A stretch of 64,000 nucleotides of DNA from Ophiobolus disseminans (taxonomy: Eukaryota; Ascomycota; Dothideomycetes; Pleosporales; Phaeosphaeriaceae): contig MU006216.1 of the NCBI GenBank assembly GCA_010093685.1, forward strand, positions 2,598,487 to 2,662,486. The letters are read 5' to 3'. The position numbers and the translations under genes are program-made. Shown piece by piece: positions 22,388-33,223 of the stretch (its first letter is position 1; every line of letters starts with the position of its first letter). The notes beneath the pieces are model-generated. The model saw nothing but the letters and a program-made list of their open reading frames with translations, made no database searches and was not told where the DNA came from.

Positions 22388-23166
22388 CTACAAGCCTGCC
22401 GCCTCGGCGTTAACCTGTTGCATCATCTGCTGCCATTCGGTGTCGCGTTTTGCGCGGTCGCGCTCGTCAGTAAGGACGTTGTTTTGTACCGTTGGAGTGG
22501 TCGCGGCACGTTCTCTGAAGATCTGGAGATCGTCGTCGGCGGGCTTGTAGGATGACAGGAAGTTGTAGGCATTGTAGTAGCTCGCGTCGGTGTTAAACGA
22601 GGGTTGCCGAGCGCGGTGGTGATCGGGGATGACATTTGCGGAGGCTTTGATACCGAAGAAGTCTTCAACTTCGCTTCTGAATGCGGGGTCGTTGAACAAG
22701 AAGAGGTCTTCCTCAGGGTTTTTGAGGCCGACTGCCGGCGCGTGCTTGGCGTCGAGTTCGGCGACGTTGGCGGACGGAGCGGGAGAGGGCGTGACTTTAT
22801 CCATTGTTGCTGGCGATTTGCGTTGTGGAAGCGGTGGTGGAGGCATGTTGGTGAGTGGAGCTAGAAGTTGGGTAAGGAAACCTGTTGCCAGAGTGAATGC
22901 GAAGTCGAGATGAATTTACCTTCACCTCGCCGCCCCAGCAGAAACAGCACGCCAGAGTGACTGATTGCCAAGGGAGTGATTCCATCCACCACCCGCTCCA
23001 ATTGTTCATACCAAGCAGAAGCGTCCTCTTTACGTGCAGCAGCAGTGGCAATGGCAACTACGCATTCTTCATAGTACACATAATCCTCTCCAAGACAAAT
23101 GCGAACGTCTAGGAGAAGGATATTGAAATTGGTGAGTTTTCTTGAGTTGGGCCTGGTACCACCCAT
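22388..23166 (-). CDS. Hypothetical protein, two-exon model
   Basis: I do not recognise this gene. Model: exons 22920-23166 and 22388-22860 (intron 59 bp), 239 aa. An alternative acceptor 21 bp earlier (AG at 22882-22883, intron 38 bp) keeps the same frame, so the joint is uncertain. The first exon may itself contain an in-frame intron ending CTCCTAG at about 23110, which would start the protein MGDVRICL. The N-terminal part has an EDYVYYEECVV patch. The C-terminal 150 residues are Pro-rich, then acidic (EEDLFLFNDPAFRSEVEDFF), and end with a charged helix (DERDRAKRDTEWQQMMQQV). A separate gene starting at ATG 22846 in exon 2 is also possible. Confidence 0.5.
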
Positions 23167-23523
23167 GTTGATATGTATGTTGATGTTGATGATCGAGTAG
23201 AGAGAAATATGGAATTAGCGACTTGGAAAAGTGATAAACCGACAGAGGTATTGATGTGGGCCGAAACGTGTAATATCAGGCTGCCACACGAGCAACAATA
23301 AGAGTTCTACCCCATTTGAAGAGTGATAACAATAGCTGTGTATTCACAAGAGACGTAGAAGAGGTCAACAACAATAGCGTAGTGTGACAATAGAAGTGCA
23401 CGGGTGCCTGAGATGCCCTAGACAGCTGTATGACGGCATAGGTAAATGATTGTGGTGTGGGATAAGACGGCTGCACATACTGACCCTCTTCCATAGCGGT
23501 TGATGAGGCTGTATATAGACTTG
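23167..23523. other. Intergenic, promoter of the unnamed gene and 3' flank of the NmrA-like gene
   Basis: 357 bp with no supported gene; short A/T-rich tracts occur but no clear motif. Confidence 0.35.
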
Positions 23524-24435
23524 CTATAGGTCTGCGACAACCTTGCGGATTGTGTCTTCCAGATCTTCCTCCTCCAGGCCAAGCAATGCATTTGCAAAGC
23601 CCTTCTTCTCTTTCCAGTCCGAAGCAACGACTCCCCAAATTGCTACCACTTCTTCTGTTGCGTGGCCGTCACCATCGAGCATTTTTGGGCGCACCACCTC
23701 AAGCTCCTTTTCGCTATCCTGATCGATCCTCTCAAACTTGTCACCCGTGACCTTCTCCAACGCCTCAAGAAGCTCCAGTTGCGTGACATGATGGCTGTGA
23801 ACGTAGAGTAGCTTGTTCTCACTCTCCTTCGGCTTCTCCAAGATTTTGATGACAGCCTTGCCGATGAAATCCAGATTTGATCCGGAAAACTTGATCTTGC
23901 CGCCGTCCAGTAGGTAAGCTTTGCGACCCTTGACGTCGAGCTTCAGCAGTCCGCAGGTCAATCCATAGTCGAAGAAGTGCCCGGTAACCAAACTCGTCCA
24001 AGTCAGCTTCGACCCACCATCGCGCTCCTTGTGCTGCAGCGAGAGCAAATAGTCGCGCACCACCTTCTTTCCCTTCATGAGCGGCAAGATCTCATTCGTC
24101 TTGTCGTCGGCTGAGTCACAGCTGCCAAATTCGGCAGGCATTACGCGCTTGACGCCGCTTTTGAAAGCGGCATCGATGAGCTTCTTCTGTGACTCCACAT
24201 GGCTGCCAGCAATGGTAATAATCAGTGCATCGATCTCTTTCTCTCGGAGAGCTTGTGCGACAGCGTCAACGTCCAAATCGTCTGGGACAGTAATGACTTG
24301 TGTGCGTGGATAGACTGATTTCGATGTCTGGCGATTGATTACGAAGATGTTGAATTCGGATGCTTTGAGAGCTTTGAGCACTGGCGCGCCGAGAGTACCT
24401 GTGCCGCCGATCAGCGCGACATTTGTGATGCTCAT
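23524..24435 (-). CDS. NmrA-like / isoflavone-reductase-like NAD(P)-binding protein
   Basis: Single exon of 303 aa from ATG 24435; the open frame runs 13 codons further upstream without an ATG. The dinucleotide motif GGTGTLGAP follows the first strand (ITNVALIGG), and VINRQTS at the second strand end offers Arg for NADP phosphate. RVMPAEFGS matches the PCBER/isoflavone-reductase group. These atypical SDRs act as NAD(P)H-dependent reductases or as redox sensors like NmrA. A missing SDR Tyr-x3-Lys in its classical place leaves both open. A second family member sits at 53.3 kb, in a separate context. Confidence 0.85.
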   Translation of the reverse strand: MSITNVALIGGTGTLGAPVLKALKASEFNIFVINRQTSKSVYPRTQVITVPDDLDVDAVAQALREKEIDALIITIAGSHVESQKKLIDAAFKSGVKRVMPAEFGSCDSADDKTNEILPLMKGKKVVRDYLLSLQHKERDGGSKLTWTSLVTGHFFDYGLTCGLLKLDVKGRKAYLLDGGKIKFSGSNLDFIGKAVIKILEKPKESENKLLYVHSHHVTQLELLEALEKVTGDKFERIDQDSEKELEVVRPKMLDGDGHATEEVVAIWGVVASDWKEKKGFANALLGLEEEDLEDTIRKVVADL

Positions 24436-25170
24436 GATGGGATCAAGGCGGTACGTGTGCTTCGATCTGTCCACGTATTCGGAGGTAAGAGGTATAAGGT
24501 AAAGGTATTCGAGATGCGGGCGCTACTGCTTACCAACGAGGGAGCAGAGAGCCATCGCAACCTAATACGAACGTGGAAGGGACGGTTCAGTGCGCTAAAT
24601 TAGCGCACCAAACGAGCCCCCACAATTCGCACAATGGACGAGATGCGTTCTCCTTCCTTCAAATTGAAGACGCTAGCCATGTTCATAGCATTTTACAACG
24701 ATTTGCGATACCTTGGCTTCCCCTCTTTCTACTTCTTGATCGATATTGCGGTCGTAAGGAATCACACATATGACGCCATCGTTTCCGCATTCTCGAGAAC
24801 ACTCAAGCGCGGGGCCATCATCGTGTTGGACACCAATCATCAAAACTACCTCGCGCATACCACAACTCAATGGGACGAATAGAAACTTGCTGCAATCTGT
24901 CAGCAGCAGGGTGAGGCGAGGCCTCTCATTATTAGGCGATGCGGTGTTCCGCAAGCAATTTTTCGGACCTCGCAGCCTGGCCTTGACTCTTCACATCTCA
25001 ACTCTCTTCATCAATATCCAATCGGCCGCCCGGTAGCCACGAGTTACTGTGTATCATCTTCATTCTGCTACAATTCACAGTCAAGTCTTCGATTGCGGTG
25101 AGACGCACGGAGCGTGGACATCGTTCAACCTAACTCCCACTCGGTCTTCACCTAAGACATTCTTCGCGTC
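24436..25170. other. Intergenic, no gene supported
   Basis: This lies between the NmrA-like gene (minus) and the decayed HET gene (plus). Opposed open frames at 24634-24882 and 24673-24954 cover the same bases but have no domain. I saw nothing to support either. Confidence 0.4.
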
Positions 25171-26960
25171 ATGGAGGACAGCAATCACGAATATCAGTAT
25201 ACATCAGTACCAACGGACCAAGAATTACGTGTGCTCGAAATAGAGCCTGCTGCAAACTATACAGATCCACTCGTTGCAAGCTTGTACATACGTCCAATCG
25301 ACGACGATGTAGAATCGCCACAGCCGACGTACGACTGTGTGTCGTATCGATGGGGGACGAATGAAGACGTGAAGCTATTGATCTGTGATGATCGGCGTCT
25401 CAATATCGCAGCTGTCGTAGATGAAATGTTACGCCACCTGAGAAAAGCGGGCAAGGCACGACGTATGTGGATGGTCAGCATTTGTATCAACCAAAAGGAC
25501 GATGCCGAAAAGGCCACGCAGGTTAATATCATGTGTTTGATATACGCGCGTGCGAACAAAGTCCACGTTTGGCTTGGCTCAGCAGTGGACAACGATATGA
25601 TACCCTCCGTATTCTCCCTCTTGCGACTCGCAGCTCTCGCAACTACTCAATCAGATTTCATCGTAGCACATCTCAGCCCTTCGATGATGAAGTCCCTTGT
25701 GTCTTTCTTGACACGTCCGTGGTTCACTCGAAGATGGGTTATCCAGGAAGTGGAGCCTGCCCGTACGGCCGTCTTTCACTGCGGATATCATCGGTTACCA
25801 TGGCAATGAGCCATGGATGGGACAGAAACACTTCGGAGAATCTATTTGGACGGCCACGTTGCAATTTCAACTAAGATGCATCTATCAGCTGCTGCCAGTC
25901 AAACGCTTGAGAGTGTGAGAATACGAAGGGAAATACGATTATCTACCTGAGGACCTCGTCTCGCTCTTGTGGAAGTACATACGAGGGCATGTGTGGACCC
26001 TCGGGACCGCATAATTGCTCTCTACAGCATGGCGTCTAGGAGACACTCGTACTGACTCGATACCTGTCCTGTAGACTACACGAAGGAATTCGTCTCATTG
26101 TACACGCAGCTCGCTGTGAGTGCAGTCAGATATGACTTTGGTCCACAGATTCTGGCGAACTTGCTTGCGTTTAGGAGTCTTGGTGAGCAAAATCCAAGCT
26201 GGCCATCATGGGTGCCGAACTGGAGCGAATCAAGAAAAATGGAAAAGAAAATCAAGTTAAAGGAGTATTTCAGGAATTACAATACGAGGAGCATGGAGAA
26301 CTTCACATCACAGGATCAGAAAATACTTCGGTGGAAGGTAAGGTGTCCCGAGTTCAAGCCGCGATGGAAATCATTCTGGCTGGAGATCCATTCAAAGCAT
26401 TAAGTAGGATATTGCAGAGAATGTACCGCGATGAGGAGCGCGAGATCGCAGCTGCAATATTGGCACGCAGTATCCAGATCTCAGAGACTCTCTACGATCG
26501 CACGAAGTTCAACTTTGGGAAAGTCTTTATGGATCATAGCAAACGCAATGAGAACTCGGAGGAAGTCCGTTCTGAGAGTGGTTGGTCAGCTGATTATACT
26601 CTAAGCATGAACTCAGATGAAGAGAGCGTCGATTCATGGGAAGGCATAGGGAGGGACGACCCATTTAAGGCTAAATACGGCGACTGGGGGCCTTTTCGCT
26701 TAGAGACAGCTTTTGTAGATTCGTACAACACGACGGCCTTCGATGAAACAGGGGGTGACTTAGGATTTTCGGAAGAAGTATTGAAAGAGGAGGTCAAGAG
26801 ACATTTACGAGGCCATTCTCTATTCACGTACAATCTGGACGGCGGTGATGCTCCTGGGATCGCTTTTGGTCGTGTCGAGGAGGAAGATTACGTATTCCGT
26901 CCCTATCGGTGCCCATCCTTTGACTACATTTTGTCGGATGTTGCGCTCGTGCTGAGGTGA
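25171..26960 (+). pseudogene. Decayed HET (heterokaryon-incompatibility) domain gene
   Basis: HET-family blocks are spread over three frames. Frame 1 from ATG 25171 holds YDCVSYRWGTNED, ICINQKDD, KVHVWLG and RPWFTRRWVIQE, then stops at TGA 25807-25809. Frame 2 continues with YLPEDLVSLLWKYIRGH at about 25946. A missing base near 25996 shifts to frame 1 for DPRDRIIALYSMA and then stops. Frame 1 resumes with DYTKEFVSLYTQLA (26074) and PSWPSWVPNWSE. Around 26250-26300 homology moves to frame 3, ending with FRPYRCPSFDYILSDV. The usual acidic residue before ICINQ is also lost (WMVSICINQ). Introns could explain a stop, but not the frame change inside the DPRDR block. Intact HET proteins trigger cell death on fusion of unlike hyphae; this copy looks dead unless the assembly is wrong. 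Confidence 0.8.
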
Positions 26961-27257
26961 CATGGTATCCGTGGCAATCACTTCCATAATGAGGTTAAGG
27001 GCAATCAACTTTCCCAAGACGACGGCGATGATGACAGCACTGATGGCAGTACTGATGATGGCGATGATAACGGCGATGAATCCGCGTATTTTGGTACTTT
27101 TCGCATTATAGGGTACTGTGTGGACAGCGTCAAACACGCGAAGAGCTTTTTCAAGTACCCTCCATCTCGTGAACGGTATTTTGTAGACGTAGTCTGAGGC
27201 TTTGGGCGTTGAATCATTCATTTTGTCTGGGATTTCAGATACTTGAGATTTTTGCAT
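26820..27257 (-). CDS. Possible small membrane protein (doubtful)
   Basis: A 145-codon ATG frame antisense to the end of the HET pseudogene. Residues about 60-95 are continuously hydrophobic (FIAVIIAIISTAISAVIIAV...), long enough for one or two membrane helices. However, the same DNA read on the plus strand gives a long acidic Asp/Gly/Ser tract, so the hydrophobic segment may be only the shadow of a GAT/GGC-type repeat at about 27018-27076. No family is recognised, and I consider it more likely spurious than real. Confidence 0.2.
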   Translation of the reverse strand: MQKSQVSEIPDKMNDSTPKASDYVYKIPFTRWRVLEKALRVFDAVHTVPYNAKSTKIRGFIAVIIAIISTAISAVIIAVVLGKLIALNLIMEVIATDTMSPQHERNIRQNVVKGWAPIGTEYVIFLLDTTKSDPRSITAVQIVRE

Positions 27258-27762
27258 GAACGGCTAAGCTCAATGTTCTCTGCACTTTGATGTCGCCCAT
27301 CAATAATAATTCAAAGGTAACTTCTCGTGTTTAAAACATAAGCGTGTGGACCGCTAGGTAAACTGGGAGACCTGTTCTATTTACAGACAGCAGAGTCGGC
27401 ACCTGCAGACTACACGGGGCTTGACCTGAATGATCCAAAGAGAAGAATGTCAAAGTCAGCACATATCTGTGGGGTATGTTTCTGATGCGATCTTGGACCA
27501 AGGTGGTTCGACCAGATGCGCGGCTCTCAAACAAGAGTCACGCCACTAGATCTTACGATCTACCACACCACCACAATCCGGTCGGCTAGCCGGAATAGGA
27601 GGCCTCATCGACGCAAAATGTTTGGACTTATAAAGCATTAAGAACACAAATATGCAATAAATTATATCTACCATTTCCAACTTCATCAGCACCTGCACTT
27701 TCGAGCTTGCTGCATTTGCTCTAAACAAACCCAAATATCGACAACATATCTAACGACACGCA
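27258..27762. other. Upstream region of the protoglobin gene
   Basis: No gene is seen. TATAAAG at about 27629, 134 bp upstream of ATG 27763, is a plausible TATA element. The 30 bp before the ATG are A/C-rich (CAACATATCTAACGACACGCA), a good fungal start context. Confidence 0.4.
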
Positions 27763-28699
27763 ATGGCACCAAAACTTGAACGCCGCCCGATGCAGCACAT
27801 CGATCGCAAAGAGCTATACACAAACTTAGAGATACGGATACAATACCTACATTCGTTCCTTGATTTCAGCTCACGTACGTCCACACATCCAACATTGAAT
27901 TCAACCCAGACTAACACGCACCAAAGGCGACATCGAAGCCCTGATAACCGGCGCAAAATACATTCGGGCGCTAATCCCCGCGGTCGTAAACATCGTCTAC
28001 AAGAAACTGCTCCAATACGACATCACAGCCCGCGCCTTCGAAACGCGCTCAACGTCCTACGAAGGACCCGTGGACCCCAACCTCAGCGAATCCTCGCCCC
28101 AAATAATGCACCGCAAAATGTTTCTACGCGGCTACCTCAACAAGCTGTGCAGCGACCCGAGTAAGATGGAGTTCTGGCAGTATCTGGATAAGGTGGGCAT
28201 GATGCACGTTGGGCAGGGCCGCGCGCACCCGCTGCATGTGGAGTACGTACATATCGGCGTTACGCTGTCGTTTGTGCAGGACATCCTCACAGAAGCGGTA
28301 CTCTCGCATCCGCGGCTGAAGATGGATCGGAAGATAGCGCTCGTCAAGGCGCTGTCGAAAGTTATCTGGATCCAGAACGACTTGTTCGCCAAGTGGTATG
28401 TGAGAGACGGCGATGAGTTTGAGGAAGACGTGTTAGTGCCTGAGGTCGAGCCTGAGGGCTATTTGCATGGGAAGAGGGTGCTGAGTGGGAGTGATGGCGA
28501 GAGCGATATTGAGGATGGGGTCATGGCGAGTTGTCCATTTAAGAATTTGGGGAGTCCGACGACAGAGCGGTTTGAGGGAGTGACGGGTGGAATGAAGGGA
28601 TTGGGTCTTGAGAAGGATGGGTTGAAGGAAGGGAGTGCACAGGCGAGAGTACCGTTGGATTCAAGTCCGGTTCCTCGTATGGTGGATAGTAACGCATAG
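27763..28699 (+). CDS. Protoglobin (heme-binding globin-sensor domain protein)
   Basis: Two exons (27763-27874, 27927-28699; intron 52 bp) give 294 aa. Residues ~13-205 match the protoglobin/globin-coupled-sensor fold: HIDRKELYTNLEIRIQYLHS, FSSRDIEALITGAKYI, LLQYDITARAFETRST and FWQYLDKVGMMHVGQGRAHP, which holds the likely proximal His. HVEYVHIGVTLSFVQDILTE follows. The last ~90 residues are acidic and low-complexity with no transmitter domain, so this is a single-domain globin with a tail rather than a chemotaxis-type sensor. Protoglobins bind O2, CO and NO; in fungi the role is unclear. The family is chiefly archaeal and bacterial, so an old transfer is possible. The intron shows it is settled in the genome. 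Confidence 0.88.
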
Positions 28700-30352
28700 G
28701 AAGGGGGAAATATATTTGCATTCACCTGAGTGTTTTTGATATCTTCCAAAAAGACAGTAGATCGATGGGAAGAATAACAGTATGAGTAGTTGTTCACATA
28801 TCGTCCAAGCTGAGTCATGTCACTCACCATTGCGTCTTATTTTGGTGTTGTTACTTATCGCGGATGATCACGGAGCGAGTTTACCGGATGGCCGGTATAG
28901 GGGTGGAGAAAATCGGGTCCGGGAGGGCAACCGCAGCCGCAGCCTAGCTCCACGAACGTGACGAGAGCGAAGTCGGTCGCGCCTTCGCTGTCGAGGCAAA
29001 CGTCAGTCAAACACAAGAATAAGTGACAAATCATGTACGCAGCAAACTTTTTGTCTCATAATGTCATATCACATGATAATGTCGCGAGATTTGCCCTCAA
29101 GCGATCGCCATCATGGTGTTGAAGCGATGCCTGTTTCGGTGGCGTTTGTGGTGGCTTACATGTGGGTCCTGGGCGTCGTGGCCGAGAATGCAGTGGCCCT
29201 TGGCATCGTACGAAACCTTGAAATCTGCGCAAGGAGGCTCCTGCTGTTGAGGCGACGCGGCCTGATGGGAGACGATATCGAGTGAAAGGAGTCGTGGGGC
29301 TGGCGCACATGTGTGCTGACAGAATTAATCATTTATCCTTGGTCTTGGCTCACCATCTTTTTGTGCGCTCGCCAGGCACCCTTGGCTGTCAGCCGAGATA
29401 GATGAAAGAAGAAAGCTGAGTGTGCGCATGCATCTGATAACGAATCTCGCCGTGGTGGTGTCGCGAGGCGTTACCGCGGGGTTTCCGGCATGACATAACA
29501 TCGATGAGACAGTTTGACTCGTCCAACGTTTGCTGGCAGGACTTAGTCTATGCGCCTTAGCCAAGGGACCCAGTATGATGTAGAGATGCGCGCTCAATAA
29601 GGTTTGCGAGCATTCTACCGCGGGCGGCGCACCCACGATAGCAACAAAGAACAGCTCGCAGGCACCAGCAAAATGCGTGATCGCGATATTCGCTCATGAT
29701 GTATTCCTTTTCGGTGCCAACAGATTCCACGGGCTTTCGAGAATGAGACATGTCGTGGGGCCGCCAATCAAAGGGGGACGCACCCCGGTCGTGACTGCTT
29801 AATCTTGGTTAGCCTGAAGTTAGCGTGCCTGCAGCCCGTGGAACTCCAGGACAGAGCAGTGCCCCCATCCTCAAGTCCGTCTCCCATCCTCACAACACAA
29901 CACCAACACCCGGCCTGCCAACCCTCGCCCCCTTCTTCGCCCACCACACCATTTGACGGCCTCCTGTAGCTCTGCACGGCTGCAGCACGCTCGTCTCTTG
30001 CAGGCTCCCGATTTATTTACCACCTTTACGCCTTGGTGCGGCTGTTTCTCCCTTGGTCTGCTGTGTTCGGTAGATCTTCGCAACACCTTGCAGCTGCCTA
30101 CCACTACCACGTCACCACCACAACGGCTTAACTGCTTGTTGTTGCCCTTCTTCCACTCCCTCGTGTACACTTAATATACCCTACTGCTTGTAATTCTTCG
30201 CTTTTTTCTTTCATCTTCGAGTGCGCCGCTGTTTGCCGCCACTGTTGCGACGTCATTCCACCGTTTTCTAGCTCAAGCACTCTATGCGCACGACTCTTGC
30301 CACGACAGATGACCTCTATCGTCTCTAGGCAACCACCTCCACTTCTTCCACC
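28700..30352. other. Long intergenic region before the AHC1-like gene
   Basis: 1.65 kb without a supported gene. Frames such as 29061-29285 (plus) and 29325-29636 (minus) lack domains or splice continuations. The final 250 bp before ATG 30353 are strongly pyrimidine-rich (CTTTTTTCTTTCATCTTCG and CCACCTCCACTTCTTCCACC), typical of a long fungal leader. A regulatory or non-coding transcript is possible, but nothing in the sequence shows one. Confidence 0.35.
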
Positions 30353-32260
30353 ATGCAGTCCATGTTTCGTCTCCCATGGAGCACGGAGTCGCCTGGCGAC
30401 AAGATCATGGAAAAGTCCACACTGCACAAGTCAAGACCGCTGCCGGTCGTCGAAATGCCTAACTTTATTACCAAAATCAAGCGAAAGCGGACTGACAGTC
30501 CCGAGCCGGCATCGGCGCAGCATGCGCATGTGGTGAAGAAGTGGAAGGGGGCGCATGGTGAGACGAAGCCAGCAGCCATCGCAAATGAACCTGCGTCTGC
30601 CATGAACGGAGTGGTCTCAGAGCACATGAAATTTGCGACTGTCCAAGATGCGCCAAAAGTTGTTTCTGCAGAAGCTGTAGAGTCGCGACCGAAGGCGCAG
30701 CCATCTCGAAAAGAAGGCGTAAGCAAGAGCAAGGTGTCGAAACCCCAGAAGCCAACTGCCAAACCTGAGACCATCAACACGCCAACCACAGCCATGACTT
30801 CAGGACTCACGCCCGTTCAGCAGGCCATCGAGGCGCAAATCGACATGGAAATTCTGCTCAAGCACAATGAACTTCGTTTGATCGAACAAGAACTAGCCAA
30901 ATGTCAAGTCGCTCTTGAGCAGTTACGGCGGTGTTCCTTGATCCCATTTCCTGGCGCTGAGGGGTTTTCTGAGGATATGAGTCTGGGTGTTGGCCCATCT
31001 CTGCAGCCCCCGTCTGGCTACACGTTCCCTCAGTGTGCAGCTCCTTGGGGCGTAACAGATGGGCCGTACACCAGCCACTATGCCAAATGGTTGATCTCGG
31101 ATGCTAAGTTCGATCCCGTCTCAGAACGCGCTCTAGCTCAGCAGGCTCACGGTTACTTCGGCGTCGGTGAGGGCAGGACGACGCGCGGCAGTTTTGGTGA
31201 CTTTGGGTCAGCAAGCAGAGGCCGCACGTCAAGAACTTCGACTGGAATGTTGAAGCTCCCGCCCCTTGGTGAAACTCCAGCACCTGCGCCCAAAGTCGAC
31301 CCACTGCTACACAAGAGATCCACAGACGGTCAATGGGTTCGATTGTACTGCGCGATTTGCCAACATAGCAACTTTTCGAACACCCAGGGCTTCCTGAATC
31401 ATTGTCGTATCAAGCATAGTATGGTTTACAAGAGTCACGATCAAGCAGCCATTGCTTGCGGTGTTCCCCTCGATGTGAATGAGGGCGGCAATCCGGTCAC
31501 TGCGACCGAACCGGCGAGTACCCCTGCCGCTACGCCAGCAGTATCTTTCCCGGTTCCCACAGCTCCTGGTATTGTCCACCCACTGGCGACTCAAGTTATT
31601 CCTCCAGCTCGGGCTAAAGATGTGCACCGCGATCCAAGCGCTACGACACGTGACGCGTCGACTACGATCTCACCAGCCAGCCTCCAGAGGTCATCTTCAG
31701 CACCCTATTTGGCCGCTCAATTACGAAACGCTGGCTTCACTGGTGACCTCAAGTCGCTGATGGAGACTTCGCGAGCAAAGGTTGACCTCGATGCCATGGA
31801 AACCTCGGATGACGATTTCGCGGACGCTAGCGCTCTCCCGACACCGACCTCGACCATCACGCCACAACTCGCTTGCCTTCCCCTCAACGGCCCTCCGGCT
31901 GCATCCGGCAGTAAGGCCCCGTCAGCCCGACCAGGCAGCAAGAAAGCCAACGCACAAGGTCACACACGCCTCCCACTCTCGTTCTCCTCGCTTCCCAAGT
32001 CTGAAAGCAACCATGACTCGCTGGATTCTCCGGTTGACCTTAGCCCTAATACGGTCGAGTCCAACCCAGGTCTCGTAAGCGATCATGATGATGACGATGA
32101 TGAGGATGCGGACGATGCTCACAGTCAACCCGATATCATGATGACTGATGACGTTGTCGTCGAGGACTCGAGTGACGTGGAGGATGCTCGTGAGCGCGCG
32201 GGATCTCGGCAAGGTTTGCATGGTTGCTTTGAGAAGGGAGAGGCGAGTCGTAAGCACTAG
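30353..32260 (+). CDS. AHC1-like C2H2 zinc-finger protein (ADA histone acetyltransferase complex type)
   Basis: Single exon of 635 aa. A basic, disordered N-terminus (KIKRKR near 41) is followed by a coiled-coil helix (about 158-200, EAQIDMEILLKHNELRLIEQ onward). A zinc-finger block at about 331-375 contains YCAICQHSNFSNTQGF and NHCRIKHS with the CxxC and HxxxxH ligands, then YKSHDQAAIACGVP. This last pattern is the mark of the fungal AHC1-like domain. In yeast Ahc1 is a structural subunit of the ADA HAT complex. The tail has a DDDDDEDADD acidic run near residue 580. Nuclear localisation is expected. The domain call is good; complex membership is by family inference. Confidence 0.8.
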   Translation: MQSMFRLPWSTESPGDKIMEKSTLHKSRPLPVVEMPNFITKIKRKRTDSPEPASAQHAHVVKKWKGAHGETKPAAIANEPASAMNGVVSEHMKFATVQDAPKVVSAEAVESRPKAQPSRKEGVSKSKVSKPQKPTAKPETINTPTTAMTSGLTPVQQAIEAQIDMEILLKHNELRLIEQELAKCQVALEQLRRCSLIPFPGAEGFSEDMSLGVGPSLQPPSGYTFPQCAAPWGVTDGPYTSHYAKWLISDAKFDPVSERALAQQAHGYFGVGEGRTTRGSFGDFGSASRGRTSRTSTGMLKLPPLGETPAPAPKVDPLLHKRSTDGQWVRLYCAICQHSNFSNTQGFLNHCRIKHSMVYKSHDQAAIACGVPLDVNEGGNPVTATEPASTPAATPAVSFPVPTAPGIVHPLATQVIPPARAKDVHRDPSATTRDASTTISPASLQRSSSAPYLAAQLRNAGFTGDLKSLMETSRAKVDLDAMETSDDDFADASALPTPTSTITPQLACLPLNGPPAASGSKAPSARPGSKKANAQGHTRLPLSFSSLPKSESNHDSLDSPVDLSPNTVESNPGLVSDHDDDDDEDADDAHSQPDIMMTDDVVVEDSSDVEDARERAGSRQGLHGCFEKGEASRKH

Positions 32261-33223
32261 TTTGAGCGAGTTAGTTCGAGCTCTTCCTACTGTTACTGCT
32301 TAGACTGTTATTTGAGCTCCTCTCTCATGGTCCTTTCAGCATCTACCCTTCATGTGCCATATATTCTTGTGCTTCCTTCTTTCTTTTTCTTGACGAGGGT
32401 ATACACGGTGCCAGCAATGGTTTGGGCGGTCACCACTGCTGGCGCATTTTCTCGTATCTCTCATCATTACCCCAAAAAATCTCATCTCATACGTTTGCGC
32501 CTGAACGAGCAAAGGGGTTCAGAAGGCGCTGGAAACGTCTGTGTACTATCATCTCTTGTACGGATTGGGTATACGGAAGAGCCATGAGGGTGGCTTTAGA
32601 CTGGGTCGATGGTGCTGGTACACTTTTTGTACTATAGCACATTACATCTGGTCTTTAGGTTGGATCAAAATAGCACTGAGCGTGGGTGCTTGCTGCTGCG
32701 CGAAGGAGCGTGTATATATTTTTAATGTTACGATGATGAGAAAACTGTTCAATATCTGATCGTCTTCACTTTTGGCTGCAAATTCGTGCATTTTCAGGTT
32801 ACAATGGTATGCTGGTTTGACACGCTGCGAGGAAAGCTTCGTATGCCACATAGTGATGACGGATATCGTGGTAGCCTGAAAATTGACCTGCACGTCAACA
32901 TACTCTGACAGAAGATTCAGCTGAGACATCATGCCGCTGAATGGATATGATCGCCGCAAATTAAGCTCTGCCATGTGTCTTCGTCGTGTTCTGATTCATA
33001 CAAACCGTACAGTTCAATGTTCAAAAACCATAGCTGAAGCGCCCCACAATGCTCCTCTTCTTAGTGCAGCCATGCCCTCCAAAAGCCAGGATGCGTCCTC
33101 CGCCCCTCCATGAACTAAACTCCAAAACGCCTCGCTCGATGCATATCTCCTCATGAATTTTCCATCAACCCACAGCCCCGATCCTCCCACCTCAACCTTT
33201 CCCATCCCCCAATCCCGCATGCT
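32261..33223. other. Convergent intergenic region
   Basis: 963 bp between the AHC1-like gene (plus) and KSH1 (minus). No frame with recognisable content. T-rich tracts downstream of 32270 probably belong to the 3' untranslated region. Confidence 0.4.

Noticed and set aside
24573..25036. Several short overlapping frames on both strands between the NmrA-like and HET genes
   Set aside because: No recognisable motif, no consistent splice signals, mutual overlap.
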